Source of the DNA: Clostridium sp. 1001275B_160808_H3
GTDB lineage: Bacteria > Bacillota > Clostridia > Clostridiales > Clostridiaceae
DNA: 64,000 bases
Direction of reading: 5' to 3'
Assembly: GCF_015550425.1 (NCBI RefSeq)
Contig: NZ_JADNAT010000017.1
Location: 12,415 to 76,414 of the forward strand
Every line of letters starts with the position of its first letter. Position 1 is the stretch's first letter. Of this stretch, positions 48,159-55,207 are shown in pieces. Under the pieces are notes generated by a model that saw only the letters and a program-made list of their open reading frames with translations, had not been told where the DNA came from and searched no databases. Made by a program: the position numbers and the translations under genes.

Positions 48159-48377
48159 ATGAAAAATCAAGTTAAATATTTTTTAGCTGGAATTATTACA
48201 ATCATTTTTAGTTCATCATTAGGCTATGCAACACTTAAGATAATTTATGCAAATAAAAATTTAACAGGAGAATTTGATGCATTATTGAATGGATTTATCC
48301 ATTCATACATGTTGGTTGGGGTGTTAATATTTAGCATTGGATTTTTTAATATGATTATTGAAAAGAAAGAAAAATAG
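48159..48377 (+). CDS. Small two-helix membrane protein
   Basis: 72 residues with hydrophobic helices at ~6-28 and ~47-66 and a basic C-terminus. RBS AGAAGGGAG. No family recognised. It is the first of a run of small envelope proteins up to 53.6 kb. Confidence 0.55.
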   Translation: MKNQVKYFLAGIITIIFSSSLGYATLKIIYANKNLTGEFDALLNGFIHSYMLVGVLIFSIGFFNMIIEKKEK

Positions 48378-48472
48378 GGTGAAAATATTTTTTTGTATAG
48401 TGCTAATAAAATTATAGGTATATTTAAATTTTAATAGAATAAAAGATTCATGTATAAAGGAATGTATTAGAT

Positions 48473-48946
48473 ATGAAAAAAAGAAAAGTTAACAATTCGA
48501 TAAAAATTACATCTATATTAATTATTATTTTATTATTAGGAGCCTTTATAATAAATAAAATAAATCCTAGCTATATTTCAACAATGGGACTTAATAAATT
48601 TTCACTAACGAGTATTGGGGATACTTCAACAAGAGGTGTTAAATTAATGGACATAAATAATAATATAATTACCTTTGATGCAGGGTCTTTTAAGAAGTAT
48701 GTTCATATATTATTAGGTAGTTCTAAAGGTGAAAATATAGAAGATGGATTAAAATTTGACATTATAAATCCTAAAGGAGAAGTAGTTGACAGTGGAATAT
48801 TATATGCCGGTAAAAGGGTTACTGAAGTCTATGATGGAATGTCTGGAGAGTGGAAAATAGTATTACACTTTGAAGATGATGATGCTAGTTCAATGATAGA
48901 TTATGGGTATTCTATAACATCAAAGAGAGAAAAATCATGGCGATGA
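48473..48946 (+). CDS. Membrane-anchored extracytoplasmic protein
   Basis: 157 residues. One N-terminal membrane segment (~10-27) follows a basic start. The rest is a soluble, probably beta-sandwich domain outside the cell (FDIINPKGEVVDSGILY, SGEWKIVLHFE). There is no lipobox. The role is unknown. RBS is only AAGGA at 11-nt spacing. Confidence 0.55.
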   Translation: MKKRKVNNSIKITSILIIILLLGAFIINKINPSYISTMGLNKFSLTSIGDTSTRGVKLMDINNNIITFDAGSFKKYVHILLGSSKGENIEDGLKFDIINPKGEVVDSGILYAGKRVTEVYDGMSGEWKIVLHFEDDDASSMIDYGYSITSKREKSWR

Positions 48947-49071
48947 TTAAACCATCCATGAAATATCACGGTTTAATGCTGGTATACCTGGATATGTAAT
49001 TAAATGTAGACCAGTTTAATATAAATAAAGTAAATTGATATATTTTTAAAATATCGTAAAATTTTTCTAAT

Positions 49072-49161
49072 TAATACTGTAGTTTTTGGGATAGGTATTA
49101 TGTTACCTTTTCAGAGCACTATGAAATTAATGTTAAAACTAATGATATGAAAAGCAAGTAA
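49072..49161 (+). pseudogene. Possible coding remnant
   Basis: A short frame ends in FWDRYYVTFSEHYEINVKTN then DMKSK and a stop, with no start codon; it reads like the end of a real protein. It sits in the otherwise featureless 48947-49212 gap. Weak evidence. Confidence 0.25.
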
Positions 49162-49212
49162 TTGTACAAAAACTAATTAGGAAAACAATAGTAATAAATT
49201 AGGAGGGATATT

Positions 49213-49515
49213 ATGCTTTTTTTTATTTGTGGTGTGATTATACCAATGTTGTTTATTGTATATAATTTTATTTGTTTTTCTAAGAAGAAAATAATTTATT
49301 CAGTAAAAATTGAAGACTTTAGAATAATTAATGAAGATTTTTTTAAATTACAATTAATCTTAAGTTGTATAAATGCTTTATTTGTATCAATAAATGCTTA
49401 TATCGCCGATAGAATTAATTATATTATTGGTTTTTTACTTTTTATATCTATATTTTGGGGAATTAATTATTTAATAAAATTTGTTGCTAAATTAAAAGGA
49501 TATATAAAGAGATAG
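49213..49515 (+). CDS. Small membrane protein
   Basis: 100 residues with three hydrophobic helices (~2-22, ~48-68, ~72-92) and a basic tail. RBS TAGGAGGG supports expression. Family not recognised. Confidence 0.55.
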   Translation: MLFFICGVIIPMLFIVYNFICFSKKKIIYSVKIEDFRIINEDFFKLQLILSCINALFVSINAYIADRINYIIGFLLFISIFWGINYLIKFVAKLKGYIKR

Positions 49516-49607
49516 ATTTTATTGATGATTGTATTAAATTGAAGCAATTTATTAATTAAATAAAAAATAATGACTCAAAATTTTGCTAAGAGTAAATTAG
49601 ATTATAA

Positions 49608-49919
49608 AAGCCTAAAAATAATTTCAATATCAATTATTTATTTGGAAGAATTAACAATGGTAATGCAATTTCAATTCCACTTGGATTAAATTTTGGGTGG
49701 GCAGCTGAAATTAATTTGCAATGTATATTAGAAAGGTTATTTGATGAACCATTTGGAAAAGGATACCCTAAAAAAAGATGCACTAAGAAAACAAGCAGAT
49801 ACAAATTGAAATTTATAAATTCTATTACAAAAAGAGAACTTATAGATGTAATTCCTAAAATGGACAGAGATTTTATGCAAAAGGTTGTAAAAAGAGATAA
49901 TGTATATAGATATATATAG
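49608..49919 (+). pseudogene. Coding remnant without a start
   Basis: The frame is open from 49608 but has no plausible start or RBS; the only usable codon is a TTG at 49716. The translation (INNGNAISIPLGLNFGWAAE, later LFDEPFGKGYPKKRC and a basic C-terminus) looks protein-like but unrecognised. Probably the end of a decayed gene. Confidence 0.35.
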
Positions 49920-50060
49920 AAATATGGACAAGATAAAGAGTTAATAAAATTATTACAAATATATAGATAAATTTAATTTGCAAGTGGTTTTAATTAAAGA
50001 AAGAGAATTTATAAGGTTGGCAAGAGATTGTAATATGGGGGAGAAAAGGTTTGTAGTATC

Positions 50061-50276
50061 ATGGAAATTATGTTTTATTATTTTTCTAAATATAGCGGAT
50101 TTATTAACTATATTAGAAAAAATAAAGTTATCTTTTCTATTGAAGGTTTTATAATTAAATTTATAGTTGGAGGAGTATTTGTATTCTTACTTAGAAAGCA
50201 TTTATGGAAAAATAGTGAAAAGCAGTATATGGAATATTTACAAAATGATAATAAAAATAAGATATTAAATCATTAA
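50061..50276 (+). CDS. Small membrane protein, uncertain
   Basis: 71 residues with one clear hydrophobic helix (~28-45) and a charged tail. Purine-rich GGGGGAGAAAAGG lies some 10-25 nt upstream, which is a poor spacing. Family not recognised. Confidence 0.4.
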   Translation: MEIMFYYFSKYSGFINYIRKNKVIFSIEGFIIKFIVGGVFVFLLRKHLWKNSEKQYMEYLQNDNKNKILNH

Positions 50277-50394
50277 ATAATTTTGAAAAATAGCAAAGGA
50301 TAATTCAACTCCAGAAAACTTTATTGAAAATAGTGGGCAACTTTAAAATATAAAATAAATATGATTATCAATAAAACATTAATAGGAGTGAGTT

Positions 50395-50925
50395 ATGAAA
50401 AAAATTGTTATTTACAAATCTAAATCTGGATATACAGAAACATATGCGAAATGGATTTCAGAAGATTTAAATTGTGCTTTAAAAGCAGCTGATGATATTA
50501 CAATTGAAGAACTTGAAAAATACGACGTAATAATTTATGGTGGAGGACTTTATGCTGTTGGTATAAATGGAATAGCATTAATAAAGAAAAACTTTAATTT
50601 ATTATGTAACAAGAAAATCATTGTTTGGGCAACAGGGGCAAACACTGGAAGGGAAGAAGAGCTTCAACAGGTATGGAATTATAATTTTAATAAAGAGCAA
50701 TTGGGTTTTATTAAAACTTTTTATTTGAGAGGTGGATTTGATTATAAGAAGTTAAATAAAATAGATAAAATTCTAATGAACATGTTAAAGATAAGATTAA
50801 AATTAAAGAAAGTAAGAACAGAAGATGAGCAAGGTATGTTAGAAGCGTATGATATAGCAGAATATCATTGTATTAAAGAAAATACTAAGGATTTAATTGA
50901 GTATGTAAAAGGGTTAATTGTATGA
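50395..50925 (+). CDS. Flavodoxin-domain protein
   Basis: 176 residues. The N-terminal FMN loop reads YKSKSGYTETYAKWI, followed by YDVIIYGGGLYAVGING and IVWATGANTGREEE. It resembles the clostridial flavodoxin/HemG-like family. It probably carries FMN in a redox role; the substrate is unknown. RBS TAGGAGTGAG. Confidence 0.78.
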   Translation: MKKIVIYKSKSGYTETYAKWISEDLNCALKAADDITIEELEKYDVIIYGGGLYAVGINGIALIKKNFNLLCNKKIIVWATGANTGREEELQQVWNYNFNKEQLGFIKTFYLRGGFDYKKLNKIDKILMNMLKIRLKLKKVRTEDEQGMLEAYDIAEYHCIKENTKDLIEYVKGLIV

Positions 50926-50955
50926 TAGATAAAAAAAGCATTGTAAGATAAGAGC

Positions 50956-51123
50956 ATGATGGTTATAGGTATAATATTAATAGCAATTATACTTTTCTTT
51001 GTTGCAAGTTTTGTATATGAGATAGTTACTAATATATGGATATATCTTGTTTGCTAATTTATGAATGGTACTATAATAACATTTATAGCGATGGCATATA
51101 AGAAAAAACTTGAAAGTAAGTAA
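50956..51123 (+). pseudogene. Two-helix membrane protein interrupted by a stop codon
   Basis: One frame reads MMVIGIILIAIILFFVASFV... to a TAA at 51055-51057, then continues in the same frame as FMNGTIITFIAMAYKKKLES. The second part completes a second hydrophobic helix and basic tail. It appears to be a small gene with one nonsense mutation. Confidence 0.45.
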
Positions 51124-51197
51124 GGTTAAAAATTTGTAGTTATTGAAAATTAAGAAATAAATATAGTATAACAATAATAAAATGATGGAGATCTTAT

Positions 51198-51533
51198 ATG
51201 AAAAATGTAGATATATATGGATTAATTATAATTACGTTACTTGAGGGAGGACTATTTACCTTTTTAGGATGGGTAATTAAAAGTCAAAATGCAGGAGATA
51301 TGCTAAATGGATTTGATGCAAAAAAGTATGACAAAGATAAAGTATCAAAGATAGTAGGAAAAGATATGTTGAATACTGGTTTATTAGTTATATCTGGAGG
51401 AGTTGTTGGTGTTTTTTTGAATAGTAAACTTTATAATTATATAACTTTTATACAAAACGGAATTGTAATATTAGGAATTATTAAGAGTATGTATGACATG
51501 GATAAAAAATGTAGGATAAAAAAATATCACTGA
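51198..51533 (+). CDS. DUF3784-like membrane protein
   Basis: 111 residues: an N-terminal helix (~8-28), then the short loop SQNAGDMLNGFDAKKYDKDK and two more helices. The loop pattern (GWVIK, AG-x-NGF, KYDKDKVSKIVGK) matches DUF3784 proteins of Firmicutes. Function unknown. RBS TGGAGAT. Confidence 0.65.
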   Translation: MKNVDIYGLIIITLLEGGLFTFLGWVIKSQNAGDMLNGFDAKKYDKDKVSKIVGKDMLNTGLLVISGGVVGVFLNSKLYNYITFIQNGIVILGIIKSMYDMDKKCRIKKYH

Positions 51534-51645
51534 ATCATAAAGTTTTTTCTTTATCAAAACTTTAAATGTTGGGAGTTATTTTATACTATTACATCAAAAT
51601 TTAAAATTAACCAATAGATTAATTATGTTAATAGGAGGGATAATT

Positions 51646-51876
51646 ATGTGGATTTTAAAAAGTATTATATGCTTGTCTATAATTGGGATCATTACATTTT
51701 TATTAAGAGCTAAAAAGAAGGGAATTAGGGAAATGGTGAGTGCTATAGTTTTTCTACCATATTCTTTATTTGTTAAGAGTCCTGAAATTGTAGTATTGTC
51801 AGCAGCAATATTATTTGTAAGCGGAATTTATATTTATTTTAGAAAGGATAATAAGTCTAGAACCAATATATTATGA
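51646..51876 (+). CDS. Small membrane protein
   Basis: 76 residues with hydrophobic helices at ~4-18 and ~36-60 and basic ends. ATG 51646 follows GGAGGG at 6 nt; an upstream in-frame ATG includes that RBS. Family not recognised. Confidence 0.55.
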   Translation: MWILKSIICLSIIGIITFLLRAKKKGIREMVSAIVFLPYSLFVKSPEIVVLSAAILFVSGIYIYFRKDNKSRTNIL

Positions 51877-51968
51877 AGATAAATTGAATATTAATTTATT
51901 AAAAATAAAGTATTATTCAAAAGTAAATATAGGTATTTAAGGGTTATATAAAAAGTATGGACTATTAA

Positions 51969-52121
51969 ATTTATAATTGTATTAATATTGGAAATATAAT
52001 TATACTTTCTTTATTGTTTGGTACTCCTTTTGCTTTGATTCAGAGAAAGTCTAACTTAGTATCTGCTATAGGTTCCCACTCTTTTGTGGACATTATAAGA
52101 TTTTGTGTTTTTGGAGCATAA
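51969..52121 (+). pseudogene. Remnant of a CPBP-family intramembrane protease
   Basis: An open stretch without start ends in LFGTPFALIQRKSNLVSAIG then SHSFVDIIRFCVFGA and a stop. The G-x-x-x-A-x-x-x-R-x-x-N-L spacing followed by a His-containing helix is the C-terminal motif of CPBP (CAAX-protease-like) proteins. The N-terminal motifs are missing. The rest of 52122-52527 holds only a 28-codon frame and nothing supportable. Confidence 0.5.
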
Positions 52122-52527
52122 AATTCATTTTTAACTAGTCACTCTTCGCTATTTTGCTTACAAAATATAACTAGTAGAAAATAATTGATGAAAAGAAGCT
52201 TTGAACGCTAAATAATATGGTATTTATAAAATATGTTATAGTTGCCTACAATAGCAATAATTTAATTAATAAAAAACTAATTAGATTTCAAAAAGATTAT
52301 ATTACATATTTATTATGACTTTGATATTGGTTGATGGGATTAATGCTAAGGATTTAAAAAGCAAAGAAGCGTTAGATAAATATAAAGGAGGTACAATATA
52401 ATTATTTATAAATTAGACAAAGATATTGTTTAGGTTGCAATGAAGAGTAAAAGGAAAAAAGAGTTTTTGTTTGTATAGAAATCGTTATATATTGTGAATA
52501 GTTCTATCATAAAAAAGGAGGGATTGT

Positions 52528-53106
52528 TTGAAAAAGAAAATATTAATAACTGTATTTTTGATTTTACTAATTTTTAGTTTATTCTTATTTAGAACTTATA
52601 AATTTACAAGTCTTCAAGTAGTAGAGTCACATTTTGGCAAAGACAATATTACAAAAGTATTTAGTGAAATTAAGCGAGATTGGGGAACAGCTTATTTAGT
52701 AGAAACTACAGAAGGTATAAGAAGCATATTTGTAGAGAAACGTGCTTTTTTATGGAATGCCTTTGCGATAACTGAGTTTTCGGATAATTTTATAAAAAAT
52801 GATTTAGTTAAAACTGTTGGATGGATAAGTGTAGGGAATAATAAAAATAATCAACTAACGTTTTTGGCCGTTCAAAATATTGATCCAAATGTTAGTTATA
52901 TTGAAGCAGGTTCTAATTTAGATAAACAAAGAAAAGCTATTGGGTTAAATGAAATTGCTATATTTACTTGGGATAAAATTATTGGGGGACATGAATTGAA
53001 TGCTATAGCTCTTGATAAAGATAATTCAACAATATATAAATATGGAAATAATCCAAATGATTTATCAATTAATCAAAGATATGATTTAAGATGGTATCAA
53101 GAATAA
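52528..53106 (+). CDS. Membrane-anchored protein of unknown function
   Basis: 192 residues with an N-terminal membrane helix (~4-20) and a soluble extracytoplasmic domain containing WGTAYLVETTEGIRSIFVEK and WDKIIGGHELNAIALDK. There is no lipobox cysteine. The start is TTG at 52528 with GGAGGG upstream. Family not recognised. Confidence 0.55.
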   Translation: MKKKILITVFLILLIFSLFLFRTYKFTSLQVVESHFGKDNITKVFSEIKRDWGTAYLVETTEGIRSIFVEKRAFLWNAFAITEFSDNFIKNDLVKTVGWISVGNNKNNQLTFLAVQNIDPNVSYIEAGSNLDKQRKAIGLNEIAIFTWDKIIGGHELNAIALDKDNSTIYKYGNNPNDLSINQRYDLRWYQE

Positions 53107-53118
53107 AAGGATAAAGCT

Positions 53119-53364
53119 ATGAGTAAAAAAGTAGATAAAGGCTTTAAAATTTTTTATTGGCAATTAAGTTATAGAAGACGGTTTATTCGGATTTTATGGA
53201 TTATACCTATATTTATTATATCAATCGGAGTGATTATTTTTATTAGCAAAGAGCTATTTATGAGCATAGTTATTCCAATAATATTATTAATTTTATTTGC
53301 ATGTGAATTAATTTATAATTATAAAAAATGGAGAAAAGAAGAGTATTATGATAATAAGAACTAG
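53119..53364 (+). CDS. Small two-helix membrane protein
   Basis: 81 residues. A basic N-terminus is followed by two hydrophobic segments (~25-43, ~48-65) and a charged C-terminus. It starts 12 nt after the previous gene and overlaps the next by 17 nt, suggesting one transcript. Confidence 0.55.
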   Translation: MSKKVDKGFKIFYWQLSYRRRFIRILWIIPIFIISIGVIIFISKELFMSIVIPIILLILFACELIYNYKKWRKEEYYDNKN

Positions 53365-53584
53365 TAATAACATGAACCTTATAGATATAAGGATGTTTTC
53401 AATTAGAGAGGAGAAGTTAATTGTAAGAAGATACATTCTAGAAGGAACTTATGGTTCAAATTTCTTTTTTGGTAATAATACAATTGAACTAGGAAGCTAT
53501 GATAATGAAGAAGAAGCATTAAAACAATTAGATGAAATTGAAGATTTCTTTAGGCAAAATCCTAATGGAATTTATAAGATATAA
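53348..53584 (+). CDS. Small cytosolic protein, LGxYxxEExAxxxLxEI type
   Basis: 78 residues. The C-terminal half (IELGSYDNEEEALKQLDEIE) has the pattern of a small protein type found in plasmids, phages and accessory regions of Firmicutes. Function unknown. RBS AAGAAGAG lies within the preceding gene's end. Confidence 0.5.
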   Translation: MIIRTSNNMNLIDIRMFSIREEKLIVRRYILEGTYGSNFFFGNNTIELGSYDNEEEALKQLDEIEDFFRQNPNGIYKI

Positions 53585-53724
53585 ATATAAATTATATATA
53601 AAAAAATGTGAAGTAAGCACTGAAACTCAAATATCATATGTATATAATAAAATCATATCAATAACCATAAATTGGTATATTGTAAAAGGCTCATTTAATA
53701 AGGGTATAAAGGAGATTGTTTGAA

Positions 53725-53909
53725 ATGAGTTTAAAATGTGACAAGTGTGGAGAAAGTACAATCAAAAGAGGAAAGCTTACTGGTGTTGCAGCAATTCAAT
53801 TATTAGATTCAAAACTGGACTTGGAGGATCAGAAGTATTAATAGACTTTTGTTCTAAATGTGGAAAAGTTATTGAAATGATAGTTGAAAATCCAGATAAA
53901 ATTAAATAA
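53725..53909 (+). pseudogene. Zinc-ribbon protein split by a frameshift
   Basis: Starts MSLKCDKCGESTIKRGKLTG with a good RBS (AAGGAG) but stops at 53841. In the -1 frame the homologous end GGSEVLIDFCSKCGKVIEMI runs to 53909. Together they give the two CxxC pairs of a zinc ribbon. The shift lies at or near AAAAC in GATTCAAAACTGG (about 53803-53815). It may be a single-base deletion or a sequencing error. Confidence 0.6.
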
Positions 53910-53937
53910 ATATGATAGTATAAAATAATATATCTAA

Positions 53938-54018
53938 AGAGTTTTATAATACAATAAATTAAAATACAAATTATAATTTAATGCATTATAGAGCTTTTTT
54001 TCTATGTGAAGATTTATA
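53938..54018. repeat. Hairpin repeat flanking rpn, left copy
   Basis: Positions 53959-54000 match 55070-55111 at 37 of 42 bases and end in the same TAGAGCTTTTTT. Each copy forms a terminator-like stem with the sequence before it. The rpn gene lies between the copies. Confidence 0.65.
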
Positions 54019-54127
54019 AGAATTTTATCAAATTCATCTATTTTTATTATATGATTTGTAGATATTTATAATTATAAAAATAGAAGTATAGTGAATATTA
54101 GTAACATAAAGGATACTGTCTTGTAAG

Positions 54128-54156
54128 TTGATACGATATGAATAATTTTATATAAT
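54128..54156 (+). promoter_or_regulatory. rpn promoter
   Basis: TTGATA (54128-54133) and TATAAT (54151-54156) with exactly 17 nt between them, about 50 nt upstream of the rpn start. Confidence 0.7.
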
Positions 54157-54204
54157 AGTGGTAAGTAATTAGACAAATGATAAATGAAAGATGTGGAAAG
54201 TAAA

Positions 54205-55029
54205 ATGACAAAAACATTAAAAGAACTTAATTTAGAAGATGATTTCTTATTTGCTAAGGTAATGAGTGACAAGGAAATCTGTAAGGAGTTTTTAGAAAAA
54301 CTTCTAGAAGTTGAAATAACTAAAATTGAAATACCAGAAAATCAAAAGACAATAGATTTACTTTTAGAAAGCAAAGGAATTCGATTAGATATATATGTTA
54401 ATGATGAAAATAACACAGTATACAATATAGAAATGCAACGAGGTAAATATAGAAATATTCCTAAAAGAATTAGATATTATCAAGGGAATATAGATCTTGA
54501 TTTAATAAGCAAGGGTGATGATTATAAAAAGCTTGCTAAAAGCTATATTATATTTATATGTACTTTTGATTTATTTGGAACTGGAAGACATAAATATACA
54601 TTTGAAACTGTATGTATTGAAGATAATAATATAAAATTAAATGATGATACAAATAAAATTATATTAAATACTAAAGGTATTAAAAAAGATTTAAGTGATG
54701 AACTTATTGAGTTCTTAAAGTATGTAGAACATTCTGATGATAGAACGGCAGAAGCTTCTACTGGTGAGTTGGTTAAGAAGATTCATAAAAAAGTAATTGA
54801 AGTTAAGAATAATCCTAATGTGGAGGTGGAATTTATGACACTTTTAGAGCGTGATAGAGAGAAAATAGAAGAAGGCAGAGAAGAAGGTAGAGAAGAAGGT
54901 AGAGAAGAAGGAAAGAGAGAAGAAAGGTTTGAAATAGCAAAGGAAATGCTTAAAGACAATGAACCAATTGAAAAAATAATGAAATATTCAAAACTTAGTA
55001 AAGAAGAAATACTTAAAATTAAAATATAG
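54205..55029 (+). CDS. Rpn family nuclease (PD-(D/E)xK, recombination-promoting)
   Basis: 274 residues. The N-terminal ~200 residues are the Rpn/transposase_31-like nuclease core: DDFLFAKVMSDKEICKEFL, RLDIYVNDENNTVYNIEMQR (the D...ExQ active site) and RIRYYQGNID. The end is a charged helical tail with the repeat EEGREEGREEG, encoded by a 12-bp tandem repeat. In E. coli such proteins cut DNA and act against phage. ATG 54205 follows GGAAAG; ATG 54184 is an alternative. It is flanked by direct hairpin repeats. Confidence 0.87.
   Translation: MTKTLKELNLEDDFLFAKVMSDKEICKEFLEKLLEVEITKIEIPENQKTIDLLLESKGIRLDIYVNDENNTVYNIEMQRGKYRNIPKRIRYYQGNIDLDLISKGDDYKKLAKSYIIFICTFDLFGTGRHKYTFETVCIEDNNIKLNDDTNKIILNTKGIKKDLSDELIEFLKYVEHSDDRTAEASTGELVKKIHKKVIEVKNNPNVEVEFMTLLERDREKIEEGREEGREEGREEGKREERFEIAKEMLKDNEPIEKIMKYSKLSKEEILKIKI
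54835..55029 (+). CDS. Probable intragenic Rpn small protein (RpnS-like antitoxin)
   Basis: Within rpn, in the same frame, a near-perfect ribosome-binding site GGAGGTGG (54822-54829) stands 8 nt (counted from GGAGG) before ATG 54835. This would give a separate 64-residue product, the C-terminal tail of Rpn starting MTLLERDREKIEEGREEG. E. coli rpn genes are reported to make such intragenic antitoxins. The RBS is seen; translation and function are inferred. Confidence 0.6.
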   Translation: MTLLERDREKIEEGREEGREEGREEGKREERFEIAKEMLKDNEPIEKIMKYSKLSKEEILKIKI

Positions 55030-55050
55030 AAATAATAGAATACTATATAG

Positions 55051-55111
55051 AGCTCTAGCATGTGTTAAGTTAAGATACAAATTATAACTTAATACATCCT
55101 AGAGCTTTTTT
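55051..55111 (+). terminator. Terminator of rpn (right flanking repeat)
   Basis: A 21-bp stem (AGCTCTAGCATGTGTTAAGTT with AACTTAATACATCCTAGAGCT, two mismatches) and a T-run. It is the second copy of the hairpin repeat at 53938-54018. Confidence 0.8.
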
Positions 55112-55207
55112 GCTTTTTGAAAATTTATAATATAAAAAGAGAAAATAAATGAAGTGCTATAAAATAAGTAGTATAATATTAAGTACTCTTAAAAAGGAGG
55201 GGTGTAT

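Noticed and set aside
52315..52401. 28-codon frame ending in KYKGGTI
   Set aside because: Too short, no RBS before it, and no recognisable pattern; possibly another scrap of a decayed gene.
53532..53723. 63-codon frame after the LGxY-type small gene
   Set aside because: It overlaps that gene in another frame, has no RBS, and its translation is basic and unstructured.
54870..54920. GAAGGTAGAGAA tandem repeats as a separate repeat element
   Set aside because: They are in frame and encode the charged REEG tail of Rpn, so they are treated as part of the gene.
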